A DNA stretch of 64,000 nt from Pseudomonadota bacterium (GTDB lineage Bacteria > Pseudomonadota > Alphaproteobacteria > Dongiales > Dongiaceae): the NCBI GenBank assembly GCA_016183985.1, contig JACPDN010000010.1:496001-560000 (forward strand). Reading direction: 5' to 3'. Of this stretch, positions 53,375 to 61,005 are shown one piece after another. A program made the position numbers and the translations under genes. The notes under the pieces are model-generated. The model was not told the origin of the DNA. It ran no database searches and was given only the letters and a program-made list of their open reading frames with translations. The number at the start of each line of letters is the position of its first letter. Position 1 is the stretch's first letter.

Positions 53375-54884
53375 CAAGAAGTTTCTGAGTATGTGCGCAG
53401 CGAGCGTGTTCGCTTTGCTGACCGTGGGGACCAGCATCGCCTCGGCAGACAGCGTACTCACCATCGGCCGCCGCGAGGACGGCACGACCTTCGACCCGAT
53501 CAAGACGACGCAGAACGTGGATTTCTGGGTCTTCTCGAACGTCTTCGACGTGCTGGTGCGCGTCGACAAGACCGGCACCAAGCTTGAACCCGGCATCGCC
53601 GAAAGCTGGCAGATCTCGGATGACGGCCTCACCTATACCTTCAAGATCCGCGACGAGAAGTTCTCCGACGGCTCGGCTGTGACGGCCAAGGACGCCGCCT
53701 TCAGCCTCACCCGTATCCGCGATAATCCCGGCTCGCTCTGGGCCGACAGCTACAAGGTAATCAAGACGGCAGAAGCCAAGGACGGCCGCACGCTGGTCGT
53801 CACGCTCAATCAGCCGGCAGCACCGTTCCTTGCGTCGCTTGCCATGCCGGGCGCGTCGATCCTGTCGGAAAAATGGGTCACGGAGAAGGGCGAGGATGCG
53901 CTGACCGACCATCCGCTGGGCTCCGGCGCCTTCGAGCTGGTCGAATGGAAGCGCGGCGAGAAGGTCGTCCTCAAGAAGAATCCGAACTTCTGGGAGAAGG
54001 ACCGCGTGAAACTTGACGGTGTCGAATGGATTTCGGTGCCTGACGACAATACCCGCATGCTGAAAGTGCAGGCGGGCGAGCTCGATGCCGCGATCTTCGT
54101 GCCCTTCTCGCGCATCGCCGAGCTGCAAAAGGACGCCAATCTCGAGGTCCATCTCGATCCCTCGACGCGTGAGGATCATCTGCTGATCAACCAGCGCAAC
54201 GAGACGTTGGCAAAGATCCCGGTCCGCCAGGCGCTCGACATGGCGCTCGACAAGAAAGCCATCGTCGATACCGCGACTTTCGGCTTTGGCGATGTGGCCA
54301 ATTCCTACGTGCCGAAGGGTGCCCTTTATCACAACGACAACAACCTGCTGCGTCCCTACGACCCGGAGGGTGCCAAGAAGCTGCTGGCCGATGCCGGGGT
54401 CAGCGATCTTGCGCTCAACTTCATCGTCGATACCGGCGACGAAGTGCAGGAGCAGACGGCGATCCTCATCCAGGAGCAGCTCGCCAAGGCTGGGGTCACG
54501 GTCAATATAGCCAAAGTCGACCCCAGCTCGTCCTGGCAGATGGAAATCGATGGCGAATACGACCTCGCCATCAACTATTGGACCAATGACGTCATCGACC
54601 CGGACCAGAAGACGACCTTCGTCTTGGGGCATGATGCCAACAACAACTACATGACCCATTACAAGAACGACAAGGTCAAGGAATTGGTGGCAGCGGCCCG
54701 CGTCGAGATGGACCCGAAGAAGCGCGAAGCCATGTATATCGAGATCCAGACCATCGCCAAGGAAGAGGCGCATTGGATCGATCTCTATTACAGCCCCTAT
54801 CGCAACGTGACGCGCAAGAACATCAGCGGCTTCTACCAGAATCCGCTGGGCCGCTTCTTCCTGGAAGACACGGCAAAGAACTGA
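53367..54884 (+). CDS. dppA: Periplasmic peptide-binding protein (family 5)
   Basis: A 505-residue substrate-binding protein. The signal peptide covers residues 1-27 (CAASVFALLTVGTSIASA), followed by SVLTIGRREDGTTFDPIKTTQN. The family 5 core includes GIAESWQISDDGLTYTFKIRDEKFSDGSAVTAKDAAFSL. GAGAGGGAGAGG precedes ATG 53367. It is the last gene of the operon and overlaps the ATPase gene, whereas a binding protein is normally first. No lipobox Cys, so it is soluble in the periplasm. Confidence 0.94.
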   Translation: MPSKKFLSMCAASVFALLTVGTSIASADSVLTIGRREDGTTFDPIKTTQNVDFWVFSNVFDVLVRVDKTGTKLEPGIAESWQISDDGLTYTFKIRDEKFSDGSAVTAKDAAFSLTRIRDNPGSLWADSYKVIKTAEAKDGRTLVVTLNQPAAPFLASLAMPGASILSEKWVTEKGEDALTDHPLGSGAFELVEWKRGEKVVLKKNPNFWEKDRVKLDGVEWISVPDDNTRMLKVQAGELDAAIFVPFSRIAELQKDANLEVHLDPSTREDHLLINQRNETLAKIPVRQALDMALDKKAIVDTATFGFGDVANSYVPKGALYHNDNNLLRPYDPEGAKKLLADAGVSDLALNFIVDTGDEVQEQTAILIQEQLAKAGVTVNIAKVDPSSSWQMEIDGEYDLAINYWTNDVIDPDQKTTFVLGHDANNNYMTHYKNDKVKELVAAARVEMDPKKREAMYIEIQTIAKEEAHWIDLYYSPYRNVTRKNISGFYQNPLGRFFLEDTAKN

Positions 54885-54906
54885 CCGATCCTACTTGTAG
54901 CGACGA

Positions 54907-54960
54907 CCCCTCACCCCAACCCTCGCCCCACGATAGTGGGGTGAGGGGATTTTCTTTTTT
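54907..54960 (+). terminator. Hairpin plus T-run terminator after the peptide importer operon
   Basis: CCCCTCACCCC (54907-54917) pairs with GGGGTGAGGGG (54938-54948), followed by ATTTTCTTTTTT. This is copy 3 of the CCCCTCACCCC family (54907-54949), here used as an intrinsic terminator for the plus-strand operon. The convergent chemoreceptor gene ends at 54964. Confidence 0.8.
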
Positions 54961-54963
54961 CGG

Positions 54964-57090
54964 CTATAGCTCGCGCACCAGATGCAGGAAGGTTTCGACT
55001 TCCTGGCGCAGGACCGCACCATTGCGGGCGAGCTCTGCGGCTGCCGTCAAGACTTGATGCGAGGCGTGGCTGGTCTGTTGCGAGGCTTCGGTGACGCCGC
55101 CGATATTGGATGAAACCTCACCCGTGCCGGCCGCAGCCTGCTGCACATTCCTGGAGATTTCCTGCGTCGCCGCGCGCTGTTGCTCGACGGCCGAGGAAAT
55201 GGCGGTGGTGATCTCGTTCACCTGGCTGATCACCCGGGTGATGCCCTGCAAGGCGGTCGCCGAGCCCTGGCTGGAATCCTGGATGGCCCTGACCTGCCCG
55301 CCGATCTCGTCGGTGGCTTTTGCGGTCTGCATGGCAAGATTCTTCACTTCCGAGGCGACGACCGCGAAACCCTTGCCGGCCTCGCCGGCGCGGGCTGCCT
55401 CGATCGTGGCATTCAGGGCCAGCAGATTTGTCTGGCTGGCGATGGCGTTGATGAGGGTCACCACGTCGCCGATCTTCTCTGCCGCCTCGGCCAGTGTCCG
55501 CATGCGTTCGTTGGTGGTGTCGGCCTGCGCCACGGCATTGCCGACGATGCGGTTCGATTCCACCACCTGATTGCCGATCTCGGAGATCGAGGCGGATAGT
55601 TCCTCGGTCGCCGAAGCTACCGTCTGCACGTTCTGCGTCATCTCCTCGGCCGCCGCCGCGACGACCTGGGATTGATTGGCGGTTTCCTCGGCCGTGGCCG
55701 ACATGGCTTGCGCGGTCGATTGCAATTCGGTCGCTGCCGCACTCACGCCTTCCACCACCACGCCGATCGCCTGGTCGAACTTTGTCACCGCCGCTTCCAT
55801 GCGGCGCCCGCGCTCGATCTGGCGCTCCTGCTCCTTGGCTTGCTGGATGGCAAGATCGCGGCCTTCAATCAACTTCTCGCGGAACTGCTCCGTCGCCTGC
55901 GCCATCTCACCCAGCTCATCTTTGCGGGACGTGGCGGGTATGGTGACATCGTATTCGCCGCCGGCCATCACCCGCATGATATGGGTGAGGGCGGCGAGCG
56001 GCCGCGTGATGGAACGCGCGCCGAAGAATCCCACCAGCCCGGCAAAGATCAGGGCCGCAAAACCAACGCCCAGGATGATGTCGCGCGTGGTGGTGACAGG
56101 CGCGAAGATCTCGTCAGCGTCGATCTCGCCGATGATCGCCCAGGTGACACCCTCGAAACTCAGCGGCTTGTGGGCGGAGACGACGTCGATGCCGCGATAG
56201 TCCTGGATAAGCGAGACACCGCTTTCGCCCTTTAGGGCGGCTTCCACGGTCGGCGTTTTCACTTCCTGTTTCAGGATCGAGGTCTCGCCGGATTTCAGGA
56301 AGCGTGAATCGCTGCGCATCTTTTCATCGACACCGACGATATAGGTCTCGCCACTCTCGCCCATGCCCTCGGCGCGCTGCATGACCGTATTAATGCGCGC
56401 GATCGGCATCTGGAAAATGAGCGAGCCGATATTCTGCGTGCCGCGCATGATCCGCGTGCCGATGAAGCTTGCGGCGACCCCATTGCTGGGGGCATAGGAT
56501 TCGAAATCGACGAAGGCGACATCGTCGGTATAGGCCGGGTCATTGAGCTTGTGCCAGATGGTGGCGAGTCCGGATTCCTTCCATTTGCCGTTGGCGAGGC
56601 TGGTCGCGTAATCCGGCTCCTTGGTATAGGAATAGACGACGTCGCCTGCCGGTGAGACCAGGAAGATATCGTAATAGCCGCGCGCCTCGGCATAGGTCTT
56701 GAACCAGGGGTGATAGCTCTGATGCATGCGGCTGTAATCCGAGCCGTCGCCGGCATCATCGAGTTCCCACAGCTTGCTCTTATTGCCGTTGTTCTCGACA
56801 TAGAGCTTGCGCGCCGCTTCTTCGCCGCCCAGGGTCGGGAAGGTGCGGGTGAAGCCGGCCATCGCCTGCTGGGTCAGGCCGTCGGCGCTGAGCAGTTTCA
56901 AGTCCTCGGTGATGGCGCCGAGATAATCAGAGAGGGCGGCGGCGCGGGCATCGACCAGCGCCACCAGCTTTTCTTCCGCCGATCGTCGCAATGCGCTTTG
57001 TGCGAAGATGACGGCAATCAAGCCTAAGGCGACGATTGAGCCGGCAATGAGGGCGGTAACGGCGGCAGGCATCTTGGCTGCAAGTTTCAT
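54964..57090 (-). CDS. Chemoreceptor with dCache-type periplasmic domain
   Basis: A 708-residue methyl-accepting protein. TM1 covers about residues 10-32. The periplasmic sensor (about 35-335) shows the dCache pattern: GYYDIFLVSPAGDVVYSYTKEPDYATSL, then GETYIVGVDEKMRSDSRFL and later AHKPLSFEGVTWAIIGEID. TM2 covers about 339-361. HAMP follows, then the MA domain with [32 protein letters not shown] at the hairpin tip. No C-terminal CheR pentapeptide. dCache receptors bind amino acids, polyamines or organic acids. It is convergent with the peptide-importer operon; a link is only suggestive. Confidence 0.94.
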   Translation of the reverse strand: MKLAAKMPAAVTALIAGSIVALGLIAVIFAQSALRRSAEEKLVALVDARAAALSDYLGAITEDLKLLSADGLTQQAMAGFTRTFPTLGGEEAARKLYVENNGNKSKLWELDDAGDGSDYSRMHQSYHPWFKTYAEARGYYDIFLVSPAGDVVYSYTKEPDYATSLANGKWKESGLATIWHKLNDPAYTDDVAFVDFESYAPSNGVAASFIGTRIMRGTQNIGSLIFQMPIARINTVMQRAEGMGESGETYIVGVDEKMRSDSRFLKSGETSILKQEVKTPTVEAALKGESGVSLIQDYRGIDVVSAHKPLSFEGVTWAIIGEIDADEIFAPVTTTRDIILGVGFAALIFAGLVGFFGARSITRPLAALTHIMRVMAGGEYDVTIPATSRKDELGEMAQATEQFREKLIEGRDLAIQQAKEQERQIERGRRMEAAVTKFDQAIGVVVEGVSAAATELQSTAQAMSATAEETANQSQVVAAAAEEMTQNVQTVASATEELSASISEIGNQVVESNRIVGNAVAQADTTNERMRTLAEAAEKIGDVVTLINAIASQTNLLALNATIEAARAGEAGKGFAVVASEVKNLAMQTAKATDEIGGQVRAIQDSSQGSATALQGITRVISQVNEITTAISSAVEQQRAATQEISRNVQQAAAGTGEVSSNIGGVTEASQQTSHASHQVLTAAAELARNGAVLRQEVETFLHLVREL

Positions 57091-57351
57091 GATCGACCCA
57101 TCCCGCGTGAGTTGCTAACCAGTGCCCCAATTTCTTAAGGATCGGCCGAAAGGTTTAATTTTATGCAAACCCGGTCTGGTTGTAGTTATTTGATATGACA
57201 GCGATTTCTACCATTTCCGGTATCCATGTTTACTAATAACTGTTGCCATTTGATAAACAATAAGGTGACGGAAGCAGCTATTGTTCGCGACAGGGTCAAA
57301 GTCTAGTTTTTCTTCCAAGTCGTCAAAACCCTAGTCCTTGAGCGAGAGAAC

Positions 57352-58185
57352 ATGACTTTGCGGCAGACCCAGCGCGTTATTGCCGGGACCGACGCCTCCG
57401 ATGGCGACGGCGTGAAGATGAAGCGCCTGTTTCCGGTGCAGGACATTGTGCAGGTCGATCCCTTCCTGCTGTTCGACGAATTCGGCTCCGATGATCCGGG
57501 CGCCTATATCGGCGGCTTCCCCGATCACCCGCATCGCGGTTTCGAGACGGTCACTTATATGCTGGCCGGCCGCATGCGCCATTTCGACAGCCGCGGCAAT
57601 AGCGGCCTGCTGACCGCCGGCGGTGCGCAGTGGATGACGGCCGGCCGCGGCCTCATTCATTCCGAGATGCCGGAGCAGAGCGATGGCCTGATGCGCGGCT
57701 TCCAGATCTGGATCAATCTGCCGGCTGCCGAAAAGATGACGCCGCCGCGCTATCAGGATTACGACCCGGCGGAAATCCCCATGGTGAGCCTCCGCGATGG
57801 CATCACGCTCAAGATCGTGGCCGGCGTTGCTGCCGACACGACCGGTCCCGTCAACGGCGTGTCGCGCCAGCCTTTGCTGGTCGATGCGAGCATCCCGGCC
57901 GGAATCACTTGGCGCCAGCCGGTCGATCAATCGGCCACAGTGCTGGCGCATGTCTTCGAAGGATCGGCGGAGATCGGCGGCAAGGCTCTCGGCACCACGC
58001 AGATGGCCGTCATGGGGCCCGGCGATGCGGTCGAGGTGAAAGCCGGCGGCGACGGTGCCCGCGTGCTCCTCCTCGCGGCACAGCCGATCGGCGAGCCGGT
58101 GGTGCGCTATGGCCCCTTCGTCATGAACACGCGCGCCGAAATCGAACAGGCCTTTGCCGATTACCAGGCCGGGCGCCTGGCCTAA
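57352..58185 (+). CDS. Pirin family bicupin
   Basis: A 277-residue pirin. The N-terminal cupin has the metal ligands His59 and His61 in FPDHPHRGFETVTYML, and His103 and Glu105 in GRGLIHSEMP. Bacterial pirins are iron proteins with quercetinase or regulatory roles (for example binding pyruvate dehydrogenase). The rest of the fold is complete. It is divergent from the chemoreceptor gene, across 261 bases with no other gene that I can see. Confidence 0.93.
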   Translation: MTLRQTQRVIAGTDASDGDGVKMKRLFPVQDIVQVDPFLLFDEFGSDDPGAYIGGFPDHPHRGFETVTYMLAGRMRHFDSRGNSGLLTAGGAQWMTAGRGLIHSEMPEQSDGLMRGFQIWINLPAAEKMTPPRYQDYDPAEIPMVSLRDGITLKIVAGVAADTTGPVNGVSRQPLLVDASIPAGITWRQPVDQSATVLAHVFEGSAEIGGKALGTTQMAVMGPGDAVEVKAGGDGARVLLLAAQPIGEPVVRYGPFVMNTRAEIEQAFADYQAGRLA

Positions 58186-58314
58186 GGTGGTCTGGCTTAA
58201 GAGCCCGATGAGCAAAGCGCATCGCGCTAGCGCATAATTGCGTGGCGGCCGTCCTGTTCAGGCCGCCACTGCCCCGCTAATCTTCCGGTCACTGGATTGG
58301 AAGGGCCACGGGCG

Positions 58315-59880
58315 ATGACCGATGATCACGAAAACCATGCGCAGGTGCGCGTGCGGCGGCGCGGCGAGGATCATGCCCGAAGGCCGCGCGAAAGCGGCCT
58401 TGCGCAGGGAAACTTCCCGGCCATTCTGAGGCGCAGCCTCAAGCCCGTTGAGCCGCTCGACGAAGAGCAGCTCCAGGCCGTCCACAACGCTTCCCTCGTC
58501 ATTCTTGAGGAAATCGGCATCGAATTCATGGGCGCCAAGGCCCGCGCTGCTTTCGCCAAGGCCGGCGCCAAGGTCGATGACGGCACCGGCATTGTCCGCA
58601 TCCCCGCGGCACTCATCACCGAGGCGCTGAGGACAGCGCCGAAGATCTTCAGCCTCACCCCGCGCAACCCCGCGCGACGCGTGGAATTTGGCGGCAACGC
58701 CCTGACATTCAGCCTCGTCGCCGGCCCGCCCATGGTCGAGGACCGCATCAACGGGCGCCGTCCGGGCAATCTCGAGGATTACCGGCGCCTCATCCAATTG
58801 GCACAGAGCTTCGACATCATCCATCTGCTCGGCAACCAGCCGACGGCACCGCAGGAATTGCCCGCGCAAAGCCGGCATCTCGATTGCTATCTCGCCAACG
58901 TGACCTATTCCGACAAGGTCTATCACTGCACGGCGATCGGGGCCGAGCGCGCGCTCGACGGCATCGATGTCGCGGCCATCGCCCGCGGCAAGACCCGCGC
59001 CGATCTGGTGGACGATCCTTCCTGCATCACGATCATTTCGGTGAATTCCCCGCGCCGCTTCGACGAGTCGATGAGCGACGGCCTGATGGCGATGGCGCAA
59101 TGGGGTCAGGCCACCGTCATCACGCCGTTCACCTTGATGGGGGCGATGGCGCCGGTCAGCCTCGCCGCGGCCCTCGCCCAGCAGAATGCCGAAGCCTTGG
59201 CCGGCATTACGCTGACCCAGCTCACGCGGCCTGGCGCGCCAGTGGTTTATGGCGCTTTCACCTCGAATGTCGATCTGCGTTCCGGGGCGCCAGCTTTCGG
59301 CACGGCGGAAAATGCGCGCGCGACACTCATCGGCGGGCAATTGGCGCGGCGCTATAACCTGCCCTATCGCGCCAGCAATGCCAGTGCGAGCAACGTCGTC
59401 GACGCCCAGGCAGCTTACGAATCGGAAATGTCGCTATGGTCTTCGGTTCTGGGCGGCGCCAATCTTGTCTATCACGGCGCCGGGTGGATGGAGGGCGGCC
59501 TCACCGCGTCTTTCGAGAAGATCGTACTCGATGTCGAGATGCTGCATCTAATGGCGGGTCTGGTGCAGCCCTTCACTATTTCCGATGCCGAACTCGGCCT
59601 CGATGCGCAGCGTGAGGTCTCGCCCGGCGGTCATTTCTTCGGCGCACAGCATACCTTGGCGCGCTATCAGACGGCCTTCCACAAACCGCTCATCGCCGAT
59701 TGGCGCGCCTACCCCAATTGGGCGGCGGACGGTGCCAAGGACGCAACGGCACGTGCCACCGCAATCTGGCAACAAGCGCTGAGCTCATATGCAGCGCCGC
59801 CCCTCGATCCCGGTATCAAGGACGCGCTCGACGCTTTCGTGATGAAGCGCAAGGAAGAACGTCGCACCGCGCAGGATTGA
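58315..59880 (+). CDS. Trimethylamine methyltransferase (MttB) superfamily, non-pyrrolysine
   Basis: A 521-residue MttB-family protein from ATG 58315 (MTDDHENH). The body shows LEDYRRLIQLAQSFDIIHLLGNQ, TLMGAMAPVSLAAALAQQNAEALAGI and NASASNVVDAQAAYESEMSLWSSVLGGANLVYHGAGWMEGGLTASFEK. The frame has no in-frame amber codon, so it lacks the pyrrolysine of the methanogen enzyme and belongs to the MtgB/MtxB group that demethylates quaternary amines such as glycine betaine. No corrinoid-protein gene is nearby. The N-terminal 45 residues are charged and possibly disordered. Confidence 0.88.
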   Translation: MTDDHENHAQVRVRRRGEDHARRPRESGLAQGNFPAILRRSLKPVEPLDEEQLQAVHNASLVILEEIGIEFMGAKARAAFAKAGAKVDDGTGIVRIPAALITEALRTAPKIFSLTPRNPARRVEFGGNALTFSLVAGPPMVEDRINGRRPGNLEDYRRLIQLAQSFDIIHLLGNQPTAPQELPAQSRHLDCYLANVTYSDKVYHCTAIGAERALDGIDVAAIARGKTRADLVDDPSCITIISVNSPRRFDESMSDGLMAMAQWGQATVITPFTLMGAMAPVSLAAALAQQNAEALAGITLTQLTRPGAPVVYGAFTSNVDLRSGAPAFGTAENARATLIGGQLARRYNLPYRASNASASNVVDAQAAYESEMSLWSSVLGGANLVYHGAGWMEGGLTASFEKIVLDVEMLHLMAGLVQPFTISDAELGLDAQREVSPGGHFFGAQHTLARYQTAFHKPLIADWRAYPNWAADGAKDATARATAIWQQALSSYAAPPLDPGIKDALDAFVMKRKEERRTAQD

Positions 59881-59992
59881 GGGCGCCGCATATTTGCATT
59901 TCGCACGCTGAACTGGCATCAATCAGCCCCTCAATAAACCATTTCCGTTCCGCGGATCGCCGCGGGCTTCCTATAGGTCGGGGTTCCGGGTC

Positions 59993-60796
59993 ATGAAGGT
60001 TTTCATCAGCAGCGATATCGAAGGTACTGCCGGCATCACCCATTGGGACGAAGCCGAGAAGAAGCATCCCGCCTACCCCGAATTCCGCCAGCTGATGACG
60101 AATGAGGTACTGGCGGCGATCGAGGGTGCGATCGATGCCGGCGCCAGCGAGATCCTGCTGAAGGACGCGCATGATTCAGGACGCAACATCATCACCGAAA
60201 TGCTGCCCGCTTGCGTGAAGATCATCCGCGGCTGGAGCGGCCATCCCTTGAGCATGATTCAGGGCGTTGACGATGGCTTCGATGCGATCGTCTTCACCGG
60301 CTATCACAGCCGCGCCGGGGCCGAGGGCAATCCGCTGGCGCACACGACCAATCTCCGAATCTCCGAATTGCGCCTCAACGGCATGCCGGCATCGGAGTTT
60401 CACGTCTATGCGACGGCCGCCGCCTATTACAAGGTGCCGTCCGTTTTCGTCTCCGGCGATGCTGGCATCTGTGCCGACGCCGAACGCATCAACCCCGGCA
60501 TGGTGACGGTGCCGGTGCTGGAAGGCATCGGCCGCTCCACCATCTCGATTGCTCCCAGCGTCGCGCGGGCGCGCATCAGGCAAGGCGTTACAAAGGCGCT
60601 GAAGCTCGATCGGACCAAGCTGCTGCCGCCCGTGCCCGAGATCACGGTACTGGAGGTTGTCTTCAATAATCCGACCGACGCCTATCGTGCCTCCTGGTAT
60701 CCGGGTGCCAAGCATATCGGCAACCGCACGGTGCAGTTCGCCAGTCGGGATTATTTCGAAATCATGCGGGCGCAGAAATTCATCCTCGGCATCTGA
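59993..60796 (+). CDS. M55-family D-aminopeptidase
   Basis: A 267-residue metallopeptidase like Bacillus DppA (not the ABC binding protein of the same name). Metal ligands line up well: Asp8 and Glu10 in ISSDIEGTAG, His60 in KDAHDSGRN, His105 in GYHSRAGA, and Glu135 in SEFHVYA. The enzyme is a self-compartmentalising decamer that cleaves D-Ala-D-Ala-type or other D-peptides. It follows the MttB-family gene on the same strand with a gap of about 110 bases. Confidence 0.93.
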   Translation: MKVFISSDIEGTAGITHWDEAEKKHPAYPEFRQLMTNEVLAAIEGAIDAGASEILLKDAHDSGRNIITEMLPACVKIIRGWSGHPLSMIQGVDDGFDAIVFTGYHSRAGAEGNPLAHTTNLRISELRLNGMPASEFHVYATAAAYYKVPSVFVSGDAGICADAERINPGMVTVPVLEGIGRSTISIAPSVARARIRQGVTKALKLDRTKLLPPVPEITVLEVVFNNPTDAYRASWYPGAKHIGNRTVQFASRDYFEIMRAQKFILGI

Positions 60797-60850
60797 AACG
60801 GCCAGCGTCGCATTCCACGCTATATTTCATCCGGAAAACAGGACTGGCAT

Positions 60851-60901
60851 CCGAAGATGCCTGTCTTCCGAAGATGCCTATCTTCCGAAGATGCCGGTCT
60901 T
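60851..60901 (+). repeat. 17-bp tandem repeat, three copies
   Basis: Three direct copies, CCGAAGATGCCTGTCTT (60851-60867), CCGAAGATGCCTATCTT (60868-60884) and CCGAAGATGCCGGTCTT (60885-60901), differ at only one or two bases. They lie between the M55 gene and the histidine kinase gene. Confidence 0.9.
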
Positions 60902-60926
60902 TTGTCAGGCCAAGATACCTAACGCG

Positions 60927-60977
60927 CCCGTAGATTTGCCCAGTAGATTTACCCGGTAGAATTACCCCGTAGATTTA
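60927..60977 (+). repeat. 13-bp tandem repeat, about four copies
   Basis: CCCGTAGATTTG (60927-60938), CCCAGTAGATTTA (60939-60951), CCCGGTAGAATTA (60952-60964) and CCCCGTAGATTTA (60965-60977) form a second tandem array, unrelated in sequence to the 17-bp array 25 bases away. It ends 28 bases upstream of the histidine kinase start. Confidence 0.85.
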
Positions 60978-61005
60978 CCTTGGCATCGCGGCCGTTTGTG
61001 TTGCT

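Noticed and set aside
53250-54773. A 507-residue open frame opposite the peptide-binding protein gene
   Set aside because: Antisense shadow without domain features.
60851-60977. CRISPR array
   Set aside because: The repeats are contiguous tandem units of 17 and 13 bases with no spacers and no cas genes.
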